Notes: generated by a model from the letters alone, not told the origin. Numbered from the stretch's first letter, positions 35,366 to 45,115 are shown. The stretch is DNA of 50,667 nt from an uncultured Acidobacteriota bacterium (GCA_900696665.1 CAADGY010000194.1:1-50667), one strand, 5' to 3'. Made by a program: numbers and translations.

Positions 35366-35533
35366 CTACGCCTGCTTCTTCTCTTCGGTCTTATCCTCAC
35401 TCTTCAGGGCATTCTTGAAATTTTTGATGCCCTCTCCTAAACCCTTCGCCACCTCGGGGATTTTCCGTCCGCCAAAGAGCAGGACGGCAATTCCCAGAAT
35501 GATGAGAAGTTCAGGCAAGCCAATAGACCTCAT
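35366..35533 (-). CDS. tatA: TatA/TatE, twin-arginine translocase pore subunit
   Basis: A 55-aa protein forming the Tat pore with TatBC. The N-terminal transmembrane helix [16 protein letters not shown], the GGRKIPE hinge and an amphipathic helix [17 protein letters not shown] are the TatA signature, followed by a short charged tail. A perfect AAGGAGG site lies 4 nt before ATG. It has no tatB or tatC nearby, so these must be elsewhere. The gene relates to several Tat-like substrates in this window. Confidence 0.95.
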   Translation of the reverse strand: MRSIGLPELLIILGIAVLLFGGRKIPEVAKGLGEGIKNFKNALKSEDKTEEKKQA

Positions 35534-35621
35534 GCGGCCTCCTTCGTGTTGCTAACATCTCCATTGTAACGGTCCGGGCAAATCCGAGGCAAGAACGGCC
35601 TTTTCGGCTTTTCGGTTTGTG

Positions 35622-36335
35622 TTAGCCGAGTTCCGAAGTCGTATCCGGGCGGAGACGAGGCGAAACTTTCCGGGCCGGCGGCTTTCCGCGGCGGCGGGCG
35701 CGCAAATATTCGATCACGATGGGCATGATGGAAAGCAGAATGACGAGGATAATGGCTTTCTCGAAATGCCGTCTGACCAGCGGCACGCTGCCCAGATAAT
35801 ATCCGGCCGTCGTCAGAAGGGCCACCCACCCGATGCCGCCGAAGATGTTGAAGGACAGAAAGCGCCAGTAGCTCATGCCCGCCACACCCGCCACAAACGG
35901 CGCGAAAGTCCTCACAATTGGAACGAAACGGGCGTAGATGATGGTCTTTCCGCCGTGCTTCTCGTAGAACTCGTGCGTGCGTTGAAGGTGTTCCTGCCGA
36001 AAGAAGCGCGAATCGGGGCGGTTGAAAATGTGCGGCCCGGCGCGGCGGCCCAGCGAATAGCCGACACCATCACCGATGATGGCGGCAGCCATCAGCACGA
36101 CGTTGATGAGAACAATGTTCAGCTCGCCGGCGCCCGCTACCACACCGATCGTGAACAGCAGTGAGTCTCCGGGCAGGAAGAAGCCAACCAGCAGCCCCGT
36201 TTCGGCAAAGATCACCAGGAAGAGCGCCGCATAGCTCCACCATCCGCTTAACACGGTCGCAAGCAGCGCAATCAGCTTGTCCGGATTCGTGAGGCTGCGG
36301 TAAAACTCCAGAAAAAGATCGACTATATTTTGCAT
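35622..36335 (-). CDS. DedA-family inner-membrane protein
   Basis: A 237-aa multi-pass membrane protein of the DedA (VTT/SNARE-assoc) family: FFLPGDSLLFTIG (about 50-62), the GDGVGYSLGRRAG motif, FIPIVRTFAPFVAG and FNIFGGIGWV. Conserved acidic and basic residues in membrane re-entrant loops are in the usual places. DedA proteins are linked to lipid flipping and proton-motive homeostasis. The start ATG 36335 abuts the stop of the upstream ppiD-like gene, so the two are in an operon. The C-terminal tail is long and Arg/Lys-rich. Confidence 0.9.
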   Translation of the reverse strand: MQNIVDLFLEFYRSLTNPDKLIALLATVLSGWWSYAALFLVIFAETGLLVGFFLPGDSLLFTIGVVAGAGELNIVLINVVLMAAAIIGDGVGYSLGRRAGPHIFNRPDSRFFRQEHLQRTHEFYEKHGGKTIIYARFVPIVRTFAPFVAGVAGMSYWRFLSFNIFGGIGWVALLTTAGYYLGSVPLVRRHFEKAIILVILLSIMPIVIEYLRARRRGKPPARKVSPRLRPDTTSELG

Positions 36336-38264
36336 CTAACTCCGATAGCTCGCAATCAGGCGTTTCACCGCGGCGTCATGGATTTTCACTTTTCCGTCCT
36401 TGATTAATTGCGTGAGCAAGCCATCTTTGAACAGCTCGTCCCGCTGCCGCGCTTTTGCTGTCCTGATGGACGAAACAAGATCTTCCCGTTGCGACGCCAA
36501 TTGCGTCAGGTCTGCTGGCGTCTTCCCGGCGACTTTTACGATGAATACCTGGTTGTCGACCGTAACCGGAGGCAGCACTGCGCCAACCTCTTTTTCAAAC
36601 GCTTCGGCGAGGTAACTTGCCGGACCGATCCCCTCGGCGGCCGCATCCCGCGTAAAATCGGGCGTAGTTTTAACCTCCAGTCCCATCGATCGCGCTACTT
36701 TTCTGAGATCGCCGCCGGCAGCCTGGATCTTCTCCTCCGCCTCGGCGGCTCGTTTTCTCGCCAACTCCATTGCCTTTTGCTGGAGGACTGTTTCGCGAAT
36801 CTCGCTCTCCACCTCGCCAAGCTCAGCCTGCCGGGAAGGCTTAATTCCGGTAAGCACGGCCATGGCCAACTTGTTCGCGGCGGGCTGCGCAATCGGTGTA
36901 ACCTGCCCTATCTGGAGCGAGCGGATCGCTTCCTGAAAATCGGGATTATTTCCGATCCCTTCGATGGGTTTCGACAGATCCGTGTCGGAGACATGAGTAA
37001 CGGGCACACCGTATTTCTGCGCGAGTTGCCGCCCTTCCTCGGGCGAGCGAATGAGAGCGGCATGCACCTCATCCGCGATAGTCTGCATTTTGTCGTAAGT
37101 CTGCTGCCGCTTCGATTCCGCCGCAAGCTCACTCTTGACCTCCGAAAACGGGCGGACGTGGGGTTCTTCCTTCTCCTCCACCTGGATGATATGAAACCCA
37201 TACTCGGTTTCGATAATGCCGCTGACCTGTCCCGGCTTAAGAGAGAATGCGCTCTGTTCGAAATTTTTTACGGTCTGCCCGCGGGTGATCCAGCCGAGTT
37301 CTCCTCCTTTGGTGGCCGAGCCCGGGTCTTCCGAGTACTCCCGCGCGAGCTTTGCGAAATCACCGCCGGATTGGATCTGCTTCAACAGGGATTCGGCTTT
37401 CGCCCGGATAGCCGGTATTTCGTCTTTCGGCTTATCGGTGGTCTTCAACAGAATGTGCCGGGCCCTCACCCGTTCCGGCACCCGATAGCGCTCCTGATTC
37501 TGCTCATACAACTTCCGCAACTCTTCGTCGTTGATCGTGAACGACTGCGCAACCTGCGCTTCGTCGATAACAATCAGATCGAAGCTGCGTTTTTCGGGAA
37601 TTTGGAACGCCGGCTTGTTTTTTTCGTAATAATCCGCAATCTCCGCGGGTGTCACCGTTACCTGAGACCGGAGTTTCTCCGGATTCAGCACGATATAGCT
37701 AACCTTCACCTTTTCGTTGCGCTGGCGGAAGGCCTTCTCCACCTCCTCCGGCGTCACGATCACTCCTTCGAGAACCAGGTTCTGAAGCTTCAACATTAAA
37801 AGCTGCTTGCGGAAATTATCTTCAAACTGGGGGATGGAAAGATTCTGCTGTGCAAGAACTGCCGCATAAGCGTCGCGTCCGACGAACTGTCCGTTTTCGA
37901 AAAGCTGGGGCATCGTCGATTGAATCGCCTTGGCCAGTTCTTCTTCCGTGACGCGAAAACCCATCCGCCTGGCCTCGTAAGCCACGGCACGCTCGTTGAT
38001 CATTTGATTGATCATCTCGGGAACGTATACATCCACAAGTTGGGACGGGATCTGCTGGCTCCGCATAGCCGTCTGCAACGTCCTCTGAACTTCGTGAACC
38101 GTCAGCGCTTCATCGCCGATTTCGGCCACTATGGGATCATCCGGTCCTCCCATCATCCCGGAACCGGGTATCAGGTAGGTGACCATGGAAAGCGCGACAA
38201 CTACCAGCAGCGCGGTAAGAAGATACCGCACGGCCTTGTCCCTTCTGCGGAACAGATCGAACAT
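36336..38264 (-). CDS. ppiD: PpiD-like periplasmic folding chaperone/PPIase
   Basis: A 642-aa protein anchored by one N-terminal helix (YLLTALLVVVALSMVTYLIP), with a SurA_N-like chaperone region (about 50-220, MINQMINERAVAYEA), a parvulin domain (about 265-365, RARHILLKT, YSEDPGSATKGGELGWI, GFHIIQVEEK) and a C-terminal chaperone region. The arrangement matches PpiD, which helps outer-membrane protein folding at the inner membrane. Its stop is directly followed by the DedA start. Length is similar to E. coli PpiD (623 aa). Confidence 0.93.
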   Translation of the reverse strand: MFDLFRRRDKAVRYLLTALLVVVALSMVTYLIPGSGMMGGPDDPIVAEIGDEALTVHEVQRTLQTAMRSQQIPSQLVDVYVPEMINQMINERAVAYEARRMGFRVTEEELAKAIQSTMPQLFENGQFVGRDAYAAVLAQQNLSIPQFEDNFRKQLLMLKLQNLVLEGVIVTPEEVEKAFRQRNEKVKVSYIVLNPEKLRSQVTVTPAEIADYYEKNKPAFQIPEKRSFDLIVIDEAQVAQSFTINDEELRKLYEQNQERYRVPERVRARHILLKTTDKPKDEIPAIRAKAESLLKQIQSGGDFAKLAREYSEDPGSATKGGELGWITRGQTVKNFEQSAFSLKPGQVSGIIETEYGFHIIQVEEKEEPHVRPFSEVKSELAAESKRQQTYDKMQTIADEVHAALIRSPEEGRQLAQKYGVPVTHVSDTDLSKPIEGIGNNPDFQEAIRSLQIGQVTPIAQPAANKLAMAVLTGIKPSRQAELGEVESEIRETVLQQKAMELARKRAAEAEEKIQAAGGDLRKVARSMGLEVKTTPDFTRDAAAEGIGPASYLAEAFEKEVGAVLPPVTVDNQVFIVKVAGKTPADLTQLASQREDLVSSIRTAKARQRDELFKDGLLTQLIKDGKVKIHDAAVKRLIASYRS

Positions 38265-38387
38265 GAAACAACTCTCCTAATCGTAACGGCTTCGTCGGAA
38301 TCGTACGAACCGCTTCTTCGGGAACCGGAAGCGGTCAGGGGAAAAGTGCGTTTGTATAGACGAAGGTCTAGATCATAGTATAACGGG

Positions 38388-39824
38388 TTACGGAACGGCA
38401 GTTTCACGCACACGGCGTCCCAGTCCGCACTCGGTATGGACCGCCCGGACAGCCTTTTCCAGACCGTCGCGGCGAACCACAATGCAAATCGTCAGTTCGC
38501 TGGAGCCCTGGGTGATCGCGATAATGTTTACCTGCTCCTGGGAGATGGCCGTAAAAATGCGGCCAGCCAGTCCGGTAACGCCCCGCATTCCTTCCCCGAC
38601 GACCGCAAGAAGGCCGACATTTTCATCCACTGAAATCGGCCGGATATAGCCGTGCGCCAACTCGATGGAGAGCGTCTCCTCGAGCGCTTTCATCACCCCG
38701 CTCAACTCTTCGCGCCGGACCAGAAAACAAAAGTTCTGGCGATAGCTGGAACTGGAAACAGCAAGAACCTCCGCGTTCGCCCGGGTTAAAGCATCGAGGG
38801 CACGCGCCATCAGCCGCGTGCCGCTCAACTCCGCGCCGGCGGCTTCCAGCGAAACCAGGGCGACGTTCGCCATGGAAGTAACCGCGCGGGCTCCGCCGGG
38901 CGTATTTCCCGGCATTCCAATGCGTGTACCCGGCTTGTCCAGCGCATAACTGTTCTTGCTCCAAACCGGGATTTGCCGGTCGGCTAGAGGAGCCAGTGTT
39001 CGCGGGTGAAGTACCTTGGCGCCGTTGTAAGCAAGTTCGGCGGCTTCTGCGTAAGTGACCGTATCCAGCACGGCTGCATCCGGGACGATGCGGGGGTCCG
39101 CTGTCATGATGCCGTCCACGTCCGTCCAGATCCACAATTCAGAAGCGTCAAGGACCGCCGCCAGAATAGCGGCGGAAAAATCGCTGCCGCCCCTTCCGAG
39201 GGTGGTCGGACGCCCGTCCGCCGTGGCCCCGTTAAATCCGGTGATGACGGGCAGGGCACCGCCCTCGAGCCACGGCATGAGGTTCCGGCGTGCTTTCTCG
39301 CGCGTCGGAGTCATCAGTGGGGTAGCGTTTCCGAACACTGCATCGGTGACGATAATACTGGACGCGTTAATAGCCACCGAATGGATGTGCTCCGCTTCCA
39401 GGTAAGCCGCCATCAAAAGCGCGGCGAGACGCTCACCGATGGCGACCGCTTCGTCGGCGGAGCGCGGCGGGCGGTCCGCAAGCATCATCATGCCGTTGGC
39501 GATACGCTGGAACTCAGAAATCAGGAAATGAATGCCGGCCAGCACCGGCTCCTGCTTCGTTTTGGGAAGCAGTTCATGGCAGCATTCCACGTGGCGGTCC
39601 TGGAGTTTCTGGACGTTGGCGTCGAGTCCGGCCCGGTCTCCGGCTTCCGCGCGGAGGAGCGATTCCAGCAGAAGATCGGTTACCTTCGACATGGCCGACA
39701 CCACAACCGCCACAGGCCTTTGCCGTTGCTGCTCCATCGAAATCCGGGCCGCGACCCGGATCCGGTCGGCGGAACCCATACTGGTGCCGCCGAATTTCAT
39801 GATCAGGAGATCTTTCAAACTCAC
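38388..39824 (-). CDS. lysC: Aspartate kinase (monofunctional)
   Basis: First step of the aspartate-derived amino acid pathway (Lys, Thr, Met). KFGGTS (10-15), a TTLGRGGSDFSA motif, the kinase core to about 300, then two ACT domains (about 315-460) that would sense Lys/Thr. 478 aa, no homoserine dehydrogenase fusion. Start GTG 39824 with CGAGG about 5 nt upstream. cmk is upstream on the same strand with a 73-bp gap; the two may be co-transcribed. Confidence 0.95.
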   Translation of the reverse strand: MSLKDLLIMKFGGTSMGSADRIRVAARISMEQQRQRPVAVVVSAMSKVTDLLLESLLRAEAGDRAGLDANVQKLQDRHVECCHELLPKTKQEPVLAGIHFLISEFQRIANGMMMLADRPPRSADEAVAIGERLAALLMAAYLEAEHIHSVAINASSIIVTDAVFGNATPLMTPTREKARRNLMPWLEGGALPVITGFNGATADGRPTTLGRGGSDFSAAILAAVLDASELWIWTDVDGIMTADPRIVPDAAVLDTVTYAEAAELAYNGAKVLHPRTLAPLADRQIPVWSKNSYALDKPGTRIGMPGNTPGGARAVTSMANVALVSLEAAGAELSGTRLMARALDALTRANAEVLAVSSSSYRQNFCFLVRREELSGVMKALEETLSIELAHGYIRPISVDENVGLLAVVGEGMRGVTGLAGRIFTAISQEQVNIIAITQGSSELTICIVVRRDGLEKAVRAVHTECGLGRRVRETAVP

Positions 39825-39897
39825 ACTGCCTCGACTGTTCGCAATCTCTTAGAATAATCGGTCGCGAAAACGCGTGGGGGCGGGCTGGAAACCCTGT

Positions 39898-40599
39898 TCA
39901 AAGCCGAAGTCCCTTCCCATTCGACGTCCGGTCGCGGACGATCTTCAGAATAAACTCCTCCACCTGCTCGATCGTAAGACTGGTGGAATCGATATAAACA
40001 GCATCGGGCGCCTGAACGAGAGGAGATTCCGCCCTGGTCCGGTCGCGCTGGTCGCGCTCCTCCACCTCTTGTGCCACGGCTTCCGGCGCCAGCGTAGCGC
40101 CGCGCTCCCGGAGATCCCTTAACCGGCGCTCGGTGCGGGTTTCCGCGTCGGCGTCGAGAAAAATTTTCACCTTCGCGTCCGGGAATACGACGGTGCCGAT
40201 GTCACGGCCTTCCATCACCACGGAGTTTTCCGCCGCCATTTGCCGCTGCTTTTCGACCAGCGCGCGCCGGACGCCCGGAACTGCGGAGACCTTGGATGCA
40301 GCGGGTGAGATTGCGGGTTCGCGGATGGCCGCGGTTACGTCCTCGCCGTTCAGCAGGACCGTGGCCGAGCGGGGCGGCAGTTCGATGCTGGCGGCAATCG
40401 CAAGCTGCTCCAGCCGGTGCATGTCGGCCAGATCCACGTTCGTGCGCAGCGCCCATAGCGCGACCGCCCGGTACATGGCGCCCGTGTCGATATAAATAAA
40501 TCCGAGTCTTTCGGCAACCCTGCGGGCAATCGTGCTCTTGCCGGCGCCCGCCGGTCCGTCAATGGCAACCACAATTCTGGTAGACATGTCGATGCTCAT
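39898..40599 (-). CDS. cmk: Cytidylate kinase
   Basis: Phosphorylates CMP/dCMP. P-loop GPAGAGKST (15-23), IDTGAMYRAVALWAL, the CMP-binding insert with NGEDVTAAIREPAISPAAS and MEGRDIGTVVFPDA. 233 aa. The ATG at 40599 is followed by a second in-frame ATG at 40587; either may start. Gap to lysC is 73 bp. The divergent zincin gene starts 39 bp away. Confidence 0.96.
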   Translation of the reverse strand: MSIDMSTRIVVAIDGPAGAGKSTIARRVAERLGFIYIDTGAMYRAVALWALRTNVDLADMHRLEQLAIAASIELPPRSATVLLNGEDVTAAIREPAISPAASKVSAVPGVRRALVEKQRQMAAENSVVMEGRDIGTVVFPDAKVKIFLDADAETRTERRLRDLRERGATLAPEAVAQEVEERDQRDRTRAESPLVQAPDAVYIDSTSLTIEQVEEFILKIVRDRTSNGKGLRL

Positions 40600-40638
40600 C
40601 CGGCGTTCCGGGACTGTGCCCGCACCCGGTCCTCTACA

Positions 40639-40998
40639 ATGAATCGACGGATGTCTCCAGCCGAGTTTGACACCCTTGTGGAACGGGCTCTCAAAAAGAT
40701 ACCGGCGCGCTTTCGCAAGCGGCTCCGCAATATCGTTTTCGTGGTCGAACCCGAACCGCCGCGGCCGAACCTTCTAGGTTTGTACCACGGCCGCCCCCTG
40801 ACCAACCGGAGCGTATACGATTCTTTCCACCTGCCCGACCAGATCACCATCTACCAGGGACCGCATGAGCGCATCGCGAAATCCCGGGCCGAGCTGGAGA
40901 AACTCGTCGAAGAAACAGTATGGCACGAGGTGGCGCATTACTTCGGGATGGACGAGCAACGCGTGCGGCGCGCCGAACGGCGGCGGCGTGCGCGATGA
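40639..40998 (+). CDS. Minimal zincin metallopeptidase
   Basis: A 119-aa protein of the PF06262 (minimal gluzincin) family: HEVAHYFGMDE gives the zinc ligands His96 and His100, with Glu97 as base and Glu or Asp at 105-106 as third ligand. N-terminal helix (FDTLVERALKKIPARFRKRL) and VVEPEP... LLGLYHGRPL are family features. These proteins are predicted peptidases with unknown substrates. It overlaps nothing and has a very basic C-terminus (RRAERRRRAR). Confidence 0.85.
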   Translation: MNRRMSPAEFDTLVERALKKIPARFRKRLRNIVFVVEPEPPRPNLLGLYHGRPLTNRSVYDSFHLPDQITIYQGPHERIAKSRAELEKLVEETVWHEVAHYFGMDEQRVRRAERRRRAR

Positions 40999-41068
40999 CC
41001 ACCGGCGGGGTCCTCGCGCGGTTCAGAATGCGGCCGGATCGCGGCGGCACTCGAACAACGGCGATGAG

Positions 41069-41245
41069 TTACGGAATAACAATGATAATGGGGTCGGAAC
41101 CCATCCCCCGCGAGAAGTGCGAGACGCCGCCCGCCGCTTCAGAAGTGACCCGCCCGCTCTTGTCAGCCGCAACGGACTGCCCGAGCGTGAGCGTGGAAGT
41201 ACCCAACATAGCGATGGAGATGATCAGGAAGAGTAGTTGACGCAT
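41069..41245 (-). CDS. Small exported peptide
   Basis: A 58-aa ORF with a signal peptide (MRQLLFLIISIAMLGTSTLTLG) and a mature segment rich in small residues (QSVAADKSGRVTSEAAGG) ending SDPIIIVIP. No homolog is recognised. The start ATG 41245 has only a weak CAGGT site. It may be real or a chance ORF; the signal peptide is the only support. Confidence 0.4.
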   Translation of the reverse strand: MRQLLFLIISIAMLGTSTLTLGQSVAADKSGRVTSEAAGGVSHFSRGMGSDPIIIVIP

Positions 41246-41667
41246 ACCTGCACTTCCATCGGCAGGCATAGGCAAAACCTGTAGAGTGGAATACGGTGTT
41301 TCTGTCAGGCGACATCAGGCGCCGGAGAAATGCTTCTCAGGTAATTCGAGGATTCCAGGACGGGCTAGTCGTAGCGGGTTCCTTCGCTGTCCTGCACGTG
41401 ATGGCGAACCTATGTGGCGAAACGCCGCGTACCCCCCGGCGCTGTGCATTGCCGGAGCCGGCTGCAGCGGAGTTACATTAGGTTATTCAACGCGCTTCGA
41501 GGCGCTGCAAAGTGGGATACAGCGTTCCGTGACCGGCGAGGAGAATATTCTGTGACTGTGGTTGTACGGCGCGGGTTGAGCCGCTCAGTTCCAGGGCGAC
41601 CGGAACCGGCGGGCGATGAAGGGTTTCCGGCGCACAAACACCGGGCATAAACTTCTATGAGCCGGGG
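41246..41667. other. Region without convincing genes
   Basis: About 420 bp between the small peptide gene and the next small ORF. Two plus-strand frames (41286-41555, 41296-41481) are open but share no family features, have no good ribosome-binding site and end in unrelated text. I see no RNA gene or repeat here; it may be degenerate coding sequence. Confidence 0.4.
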
Positions 41668-41859
41668 TCACGCCGGCTGATGCTGGCGGATCTGGTTTAG
41701 CAGATCATCCACCATTCTCAGCTTGGCTTGCAGCGTGGCGCGATAGGTGTGACTGAACGAATGCCTCGTCTGGAGAGAAAGCGTGCGCCGTTCGTTTTCG
41801 AGCAACTCCGCGATCAGCCTGAGTTGCTCCGGCGTGAATTCAAAAGTTTGCGTTTCCAT
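41668..41859 (-). CDS. Small helical protein of unknown function
   Basis: A 63-aa ORF (METQTFEFTPEQLRLIAELL..., LLNQIRQHQPA) with a GAGGTGG site 4 nt before ATG. The sequence is mostly two amphipathic helices with no known motif. It lies in the orientation of the transporter gene cluster upstream and could be translated with it. Confidence 0.6.
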   Translation of the reverse strand: METQTFEFTPEQLRLIAELLENERRTLSLQTRHSFSHTYRATLQAKLRMVDDLLNQIRQHQPA

Positions 41860-41930
41860 GGGCCACCTCTATCTCCATTTTAGGCCCGCAAGCTTTACGG
41901 TGGCAGTGCCTCCGCAACCTTGAAAAAATG

Positions 41931-42941
41931 TCAGGCAAGGGAGTTTGCGTAGCCTAAGACAACGATGGCGGCAAGCAGCAGTGCTATTCCCCATACCAGC
42001 TTGCGCGTGGCCCATCGCGGCGCGCCCGCCCATTCTCCAGTAAGAACGCCGAGCACATTCGCCGTCATCACCATTCCGCTCATCAGGATGACCCAGCCCA
42101 GCGATGGACCCAGCTCGCCCAGCCGCCGCGCGCCCGCCCCGTAAAACATGTAGCCGCCCATCCACATGACGCCCATCAGGCAGCCGAAAGCGAAGTACTT
42201 GCCCGTGCCAGAAAGGCGAAATCGCTTGGCGGTTCCGTTTCGCCGGAGCAGCAGCAGGGCATATCCGGCATTGCACAGAAACAGAGCGATGGTAAGCAAA
42301 GCCCACACGATATTGGAGGCGAGATACGGTGGAACACCGGAAGCTTGCGCGCGATCGATAATCGGCTGCCCGAAGGCGAATCCAAGATTGCCGCAGGCAG
42401 ACAGTAAACCGGAAACCAGGCAGATCAGCACACCTTTCTGGTAGGACGACCGGCGGTCTCCCTCCACCGGCTTGTCCTTCCATTTGCCGGCCAGCGAGCA
42501 CGCAGCGACTCCAACCAGCATGATGGCAAGGGCGGCGAGCGTGACAGCCAGTTTGGCGGCCGATGGCGAAGCCGGAAGCATCCACAGCGGCACAAGGGCG
42601 CCCACGGCCGCGGCGATTCCGAGGATGATGGCGAATCCCAGCGCCAAGCCGATGGCATCCACGCCCAGGCCGAACGTGACGGCTCCGGCGCCCCAGCCGA
42701 GGCCGAAAAACAGGACGATCGCCAGGGCGGCGGCGCTACTTTCCCGGTAGATATCGAACGCCTGGGGAATGGTTGTCAGCACCAGCAGCCACGGGCAGAG
42801 CAGGTAGGCGGTGGAGGCGAAAATCAGCCAGGTGTTCTCCCATGCCCAGCGCCTGGTCCATTTCATAGGGAGCATGAACGCGCCTTGCAGCACGCCGCCA
42901 AAAACTACCGCCGCCAATCCGCCCCACGCCATCTCACCCAT
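41931..42941 (-). CDS. rhaT: RhaT-family sugar/proton symporter
   Basis: A 336-aa protein with about ten transmembrane segments, matching the RhaT family: GVLQGAFMLPMKWTRRWAWENTW (about 16-38), SYQKGVLICLVSGLLSACGN (about 168-187) and MGGYMFYGAG (about 265). RhaT imports L-rhamnose with protons in enterics, but this member is in an operon with a PLP enzyme and an oxidoreductase, so the sugar may differ. The start overlaps the aminotransferase stop by 8 nt, so they are translationally coupled. Confidence 0.85.
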   Translation of the reverse strand: MGEMAWGGLAAVVFGGVLQGAFMLPMKWTRRWAWENTWLIFASTAYLLCPWLLVLTTIPQAFDIYRESSAAALAIVLFFGLGWGAGAVTFGLGVDAIGLALGFAIILGIAAAVGALVPLWMLPASPSAAKLAVTLAALAIMLVGVAACSLAGKWKDKPVEGDRRSSYQKGVLICLVSGLLSACGNLGFAFGQPIIDRAQASGVPPYLASNIVWALLTIALFLCNAGYALLLLRRNGTAKRFRLSGTGKYFAFGCLMGVMWMGGYMFYGAGARRLGELGPSLGWVILMSGMVMTANVLGVLTGEWAGAPRWATRKLVWGIALLLAAIVVLGYANSLA

Positions 42942-44076
42942 GCGCGACCTTTTCCTTTTTCAGAACGCCTTCGAGAATAGAGACGTAGCGATCCACGTCT
43001 TCCTCGTCGTTGTACAGATGCAGCGAAGCCCGGACACGCCCATCACCCGCCCAGACAATGACGCCTTCTTCTTCGAGTGCGCTGCCGATCTGCGTCGCAT
43101 GCGGGTGCTCAAAAGCGACAATGCCGGAGGCCAGGCGGGGATCTTCCGGTGTGAGCAGCGAGAGTCCCGCGGCGGCAAGGCGCCGGCGCAGGACCGCGAT
43201 AGGTTCGAGCAAACGATCGCGGATGGAATCGATGCCGGTACGCAGCACGAATCGAAGGCTGTCGCGGAGCGCGTAGAGAGAGGGAAAGTTGGGCATCCCG
43301 CTCGCCAGGCACGCCGCGCCGCTCTTGAGGTCATACCGTTCAAAACGGTCAGGCACAAAGCAATTGCGAACCGAATACCAGCCCACGGCCCGCGGATTCA
43401 ACCGTTCCCGCAATTCCGGCGACACGTACACCACGCCCAATCCGTGCGGGCCGAGCAGCCACTTGAAGCTGCTCGACATCAGGTAATCAATCCCCTCCAC
43501 ATTCAGCGGCAACCGGCCGAGCGCCTGCGTGGCGTCGATGGAGAGAAACGCGCCTACCCGGTGCGCTTCTGCCGACAGGCGGGGCACACAATCGAGAAAG
43601 GCGCCCGTACGATAGCTGACCAGGCTGAGCGAGATGAGCCGCGTGGAGCCGTTGATATGCTGCTCGATATCCTCAAACCGCAGCGCGCCTCCATGGCCCG
43701 AAACCACTACGACCTCCACCCCCATCTGTTCTAGACGCAGCCATGGGTAGACATTCGAGGGAAACTCCAGATCGCTGATGATGACACGGTCCCCTGCCTT
43801 CCACTCGAGCGAACCCGCCAGGACGTTGAACGCTTCCGATGCATTCGACAGCAGCGTGACGTTTTCGGGAGAGGTCTCGAGCAGCCGCGCGCAAAGCGAG
43901 GTGGTTTCCGCCTCCACGCGATGAAACCGCCTCCGGCCGGGCGTGCCGAGCGACTTGTCCCGGCAGTATTCCGCGAAGCTTTCCGCCAGGCCCGGGGCGG
44001 GAAGCCCCTCGGCGGCGGTATCGAGATAAACGGTTTCAACCGCTCTCGGAAAGAGTGCTTTAAACTGTGATCTCAT
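42934..44076 (-). CDS. Class V aminotransferase/desulfurase-like PLP enzyme
   Basis: A PLP-fold type I enzyme of the NifS/class V family. Asp181 in SIDATQALG and the PLP Lys205 in SSFKWLLGPHG are in correct order; TAAEGLP and LLSNASEAFN are also family features. 380 aa from ATG 44076, which leaves 22 bp after the upstream stop; an ATG at 44124 would add 16 residues and overlap the upstream gene by 26 bp. Whether it acts as an aminotransferase, cysteine desulfurase or isopenicillin-epimerase-like enzyme is not settled; no Cys-containing desulfurase loop is evident. The gene is coupled to the RhaT-like gene. Confidence 0.85.
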   Translation of the reverse strand: MRSQFKALFPRAVETVYLDTAAEGLPAPGLAESFAEYCRDKSLGTPGRRRFHRVEAETTSLCARLLETSPENVTLLSNASEAFNVLAGSLEWKAGDRVIISDLEFPSNVYPWLRLEQMGVEVVVVSGHGGALRFEDIEQHINGSTRLISLSLVSYRTGAFLDCVPRLSAEAHRVGAFLSIDATQALGRLPLNVEGIDYLMSSSFKWLLGPHGLGVVYVSPELRERLNPRAVGWYSVRNCFVPDRFERYDLKSGAACLASGMPNFPSLYALRDSLRFVLRTGIDSIRDRLLEPIAVLRRRLAAAGLSLLTPEDPRLASGIVAFEHPHATQIGSALEEEGVIVWAGDGRVRASLHLYNDEEDVDRYVSILEGVLKKEKVAHG

Positions 44077-44098
44077 TCGAAAGGCCCGTGAGGATTGG

Positions 44099-45106
44099 TT
44101 AATCCCAGCTCTTGATTTCGACATCCTGATCCAGGCGCGCGGACTCCATCAAAGCCATGGCCACGCGCACGGCATTCTTGGCTTCGACCGCCGTGATAAT
44201 TTCCGGCATGCGCCCGCCGCGAACACAATCGCAGAAGTAGGCCAGTTCGTCGCGAAGCGCACCGAGCGCGGCGCCGTGTACGCGCGGGTCGTATCCGATG
44301 TCCGGAATATCGAAACCCGTGTCGCGCCAGAAAGACAGGCTGCCGGGAAACAGGGCCATGTTCGCAATACCCTGATCCCCAATCAACTGGAATGCGTCAT
44401 CGAGCAGAACACCCGCGGGCTTCGGAAGCAGCCATATTGTTTCAACGACGCCGATGGGGCCACCTTCGAATTCGATGATCCCCCAAAAAGTATCGGCGTG
44501 CCTGGTGGCGATTGCCTTGCGGTCATAGCCGCGCACGCGCCGCACGGGACGGCCTGTGTACCAGAGCATCAGGTCGATGTCGTGAATCGAGTTTTCGACG
44601 ACCGGGTGCGTGCGGCCGTACCGCTCCAGCAGCGCCTTCGGACGATTGCGCCGCGCGTGCATGGAGACCACGTTGCCCAGTTTGCCCGACGCTACTTCAT
44701 CCTTCAACATGGCCGCTTTCGTCTCGAAGCGGACAAGCTGTCCCACCATCAGGATTCTGCCCGCGCCGTTTGCCGCGCGGATCATCCGGCTGCAATGTTC
44801 CAGATCCGTAGCCAGAGGCTTTTCGACAAACACGTGCTTGCCGTGCTCAATGGCCTTCATTACGGGCTCCAGGTGCAGTTCTTCGGGAGTGACGACATCG
44901 ACTGCGTCCAGTTCTCCGAGCGAGCACAACTCGCCGAGGGAATCGCACACGCGCGGAATGGAAAAAACGCGCGCCATTTCCCGCGCCCTCGCGGAATCCA
45001 CATCGTAAACCGCCGCGACCTCCGCGCCGGGCACAGCGCGGAAGCCCATCAGATGGCTCTCACCGAACAATCCGCAGCCCACCAGTCCAATTCGCACTTG
45101 ATTCAA
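44099..45106 (-). CDS. Gfo/Idh/MocA-family NAD(P)-dependent oxidoreductase
   Basis: A 335-aa sugar oxidoreductase: Rossmann N-terminus IGLVGCGLFGESH (6-18), EKPLA (95-99) and the HDIDLMLW segment (about 174-181) typical of the family's catalytic region. It would oxidise a sugar or inositol-like compound. The start is a TTG at 45106 with a perfect GAGGAGG site; no ATG is nearer. It lies 9 bp after the GH20-like gene and 22 bp before the aminotransferase, in an apparent operon. Confidence 0.9.
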   Translation of the reverse strand: MNQVRIGLVGCGLFGESHLMGFRAVPGAEVAAVYDVDSARAREMARVFSIPRVCDSLGELCSLGELDAVDVVTPEELHLEPVMKAIEHGKHVFVEKPLATDLEHCSRMIRAANGAGRILMVGQLVRFETKAAMLKDEVASGKLGNVVSMHARRNRPKALLERYGRTHPVVENSIHDIDLMLWYTGRPVRRVRGYDRKAIATRHADTFWGIIEFEGGPIGVVETIWLLPKPAGVLLDDAFQLIGDQGIANMALFPGSLSFWRDTGFDIPDIGYDPRVHGAALGALRDELAYFCDCVRGGRMPEIITAVEAKNAVRVAMALMESARLDQDVEIKSWD

Positions 45107-45115
45107 TTTGCCTCC

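Noticed and set aside
41286..41555. 89-codon plus-strand ORF in the 41.3 kb gap
   Set aside because: No ribosome-binding site or recognisable motif; the overlapping frame 41296-41481 is equally open, so chance ORFs are more likely.
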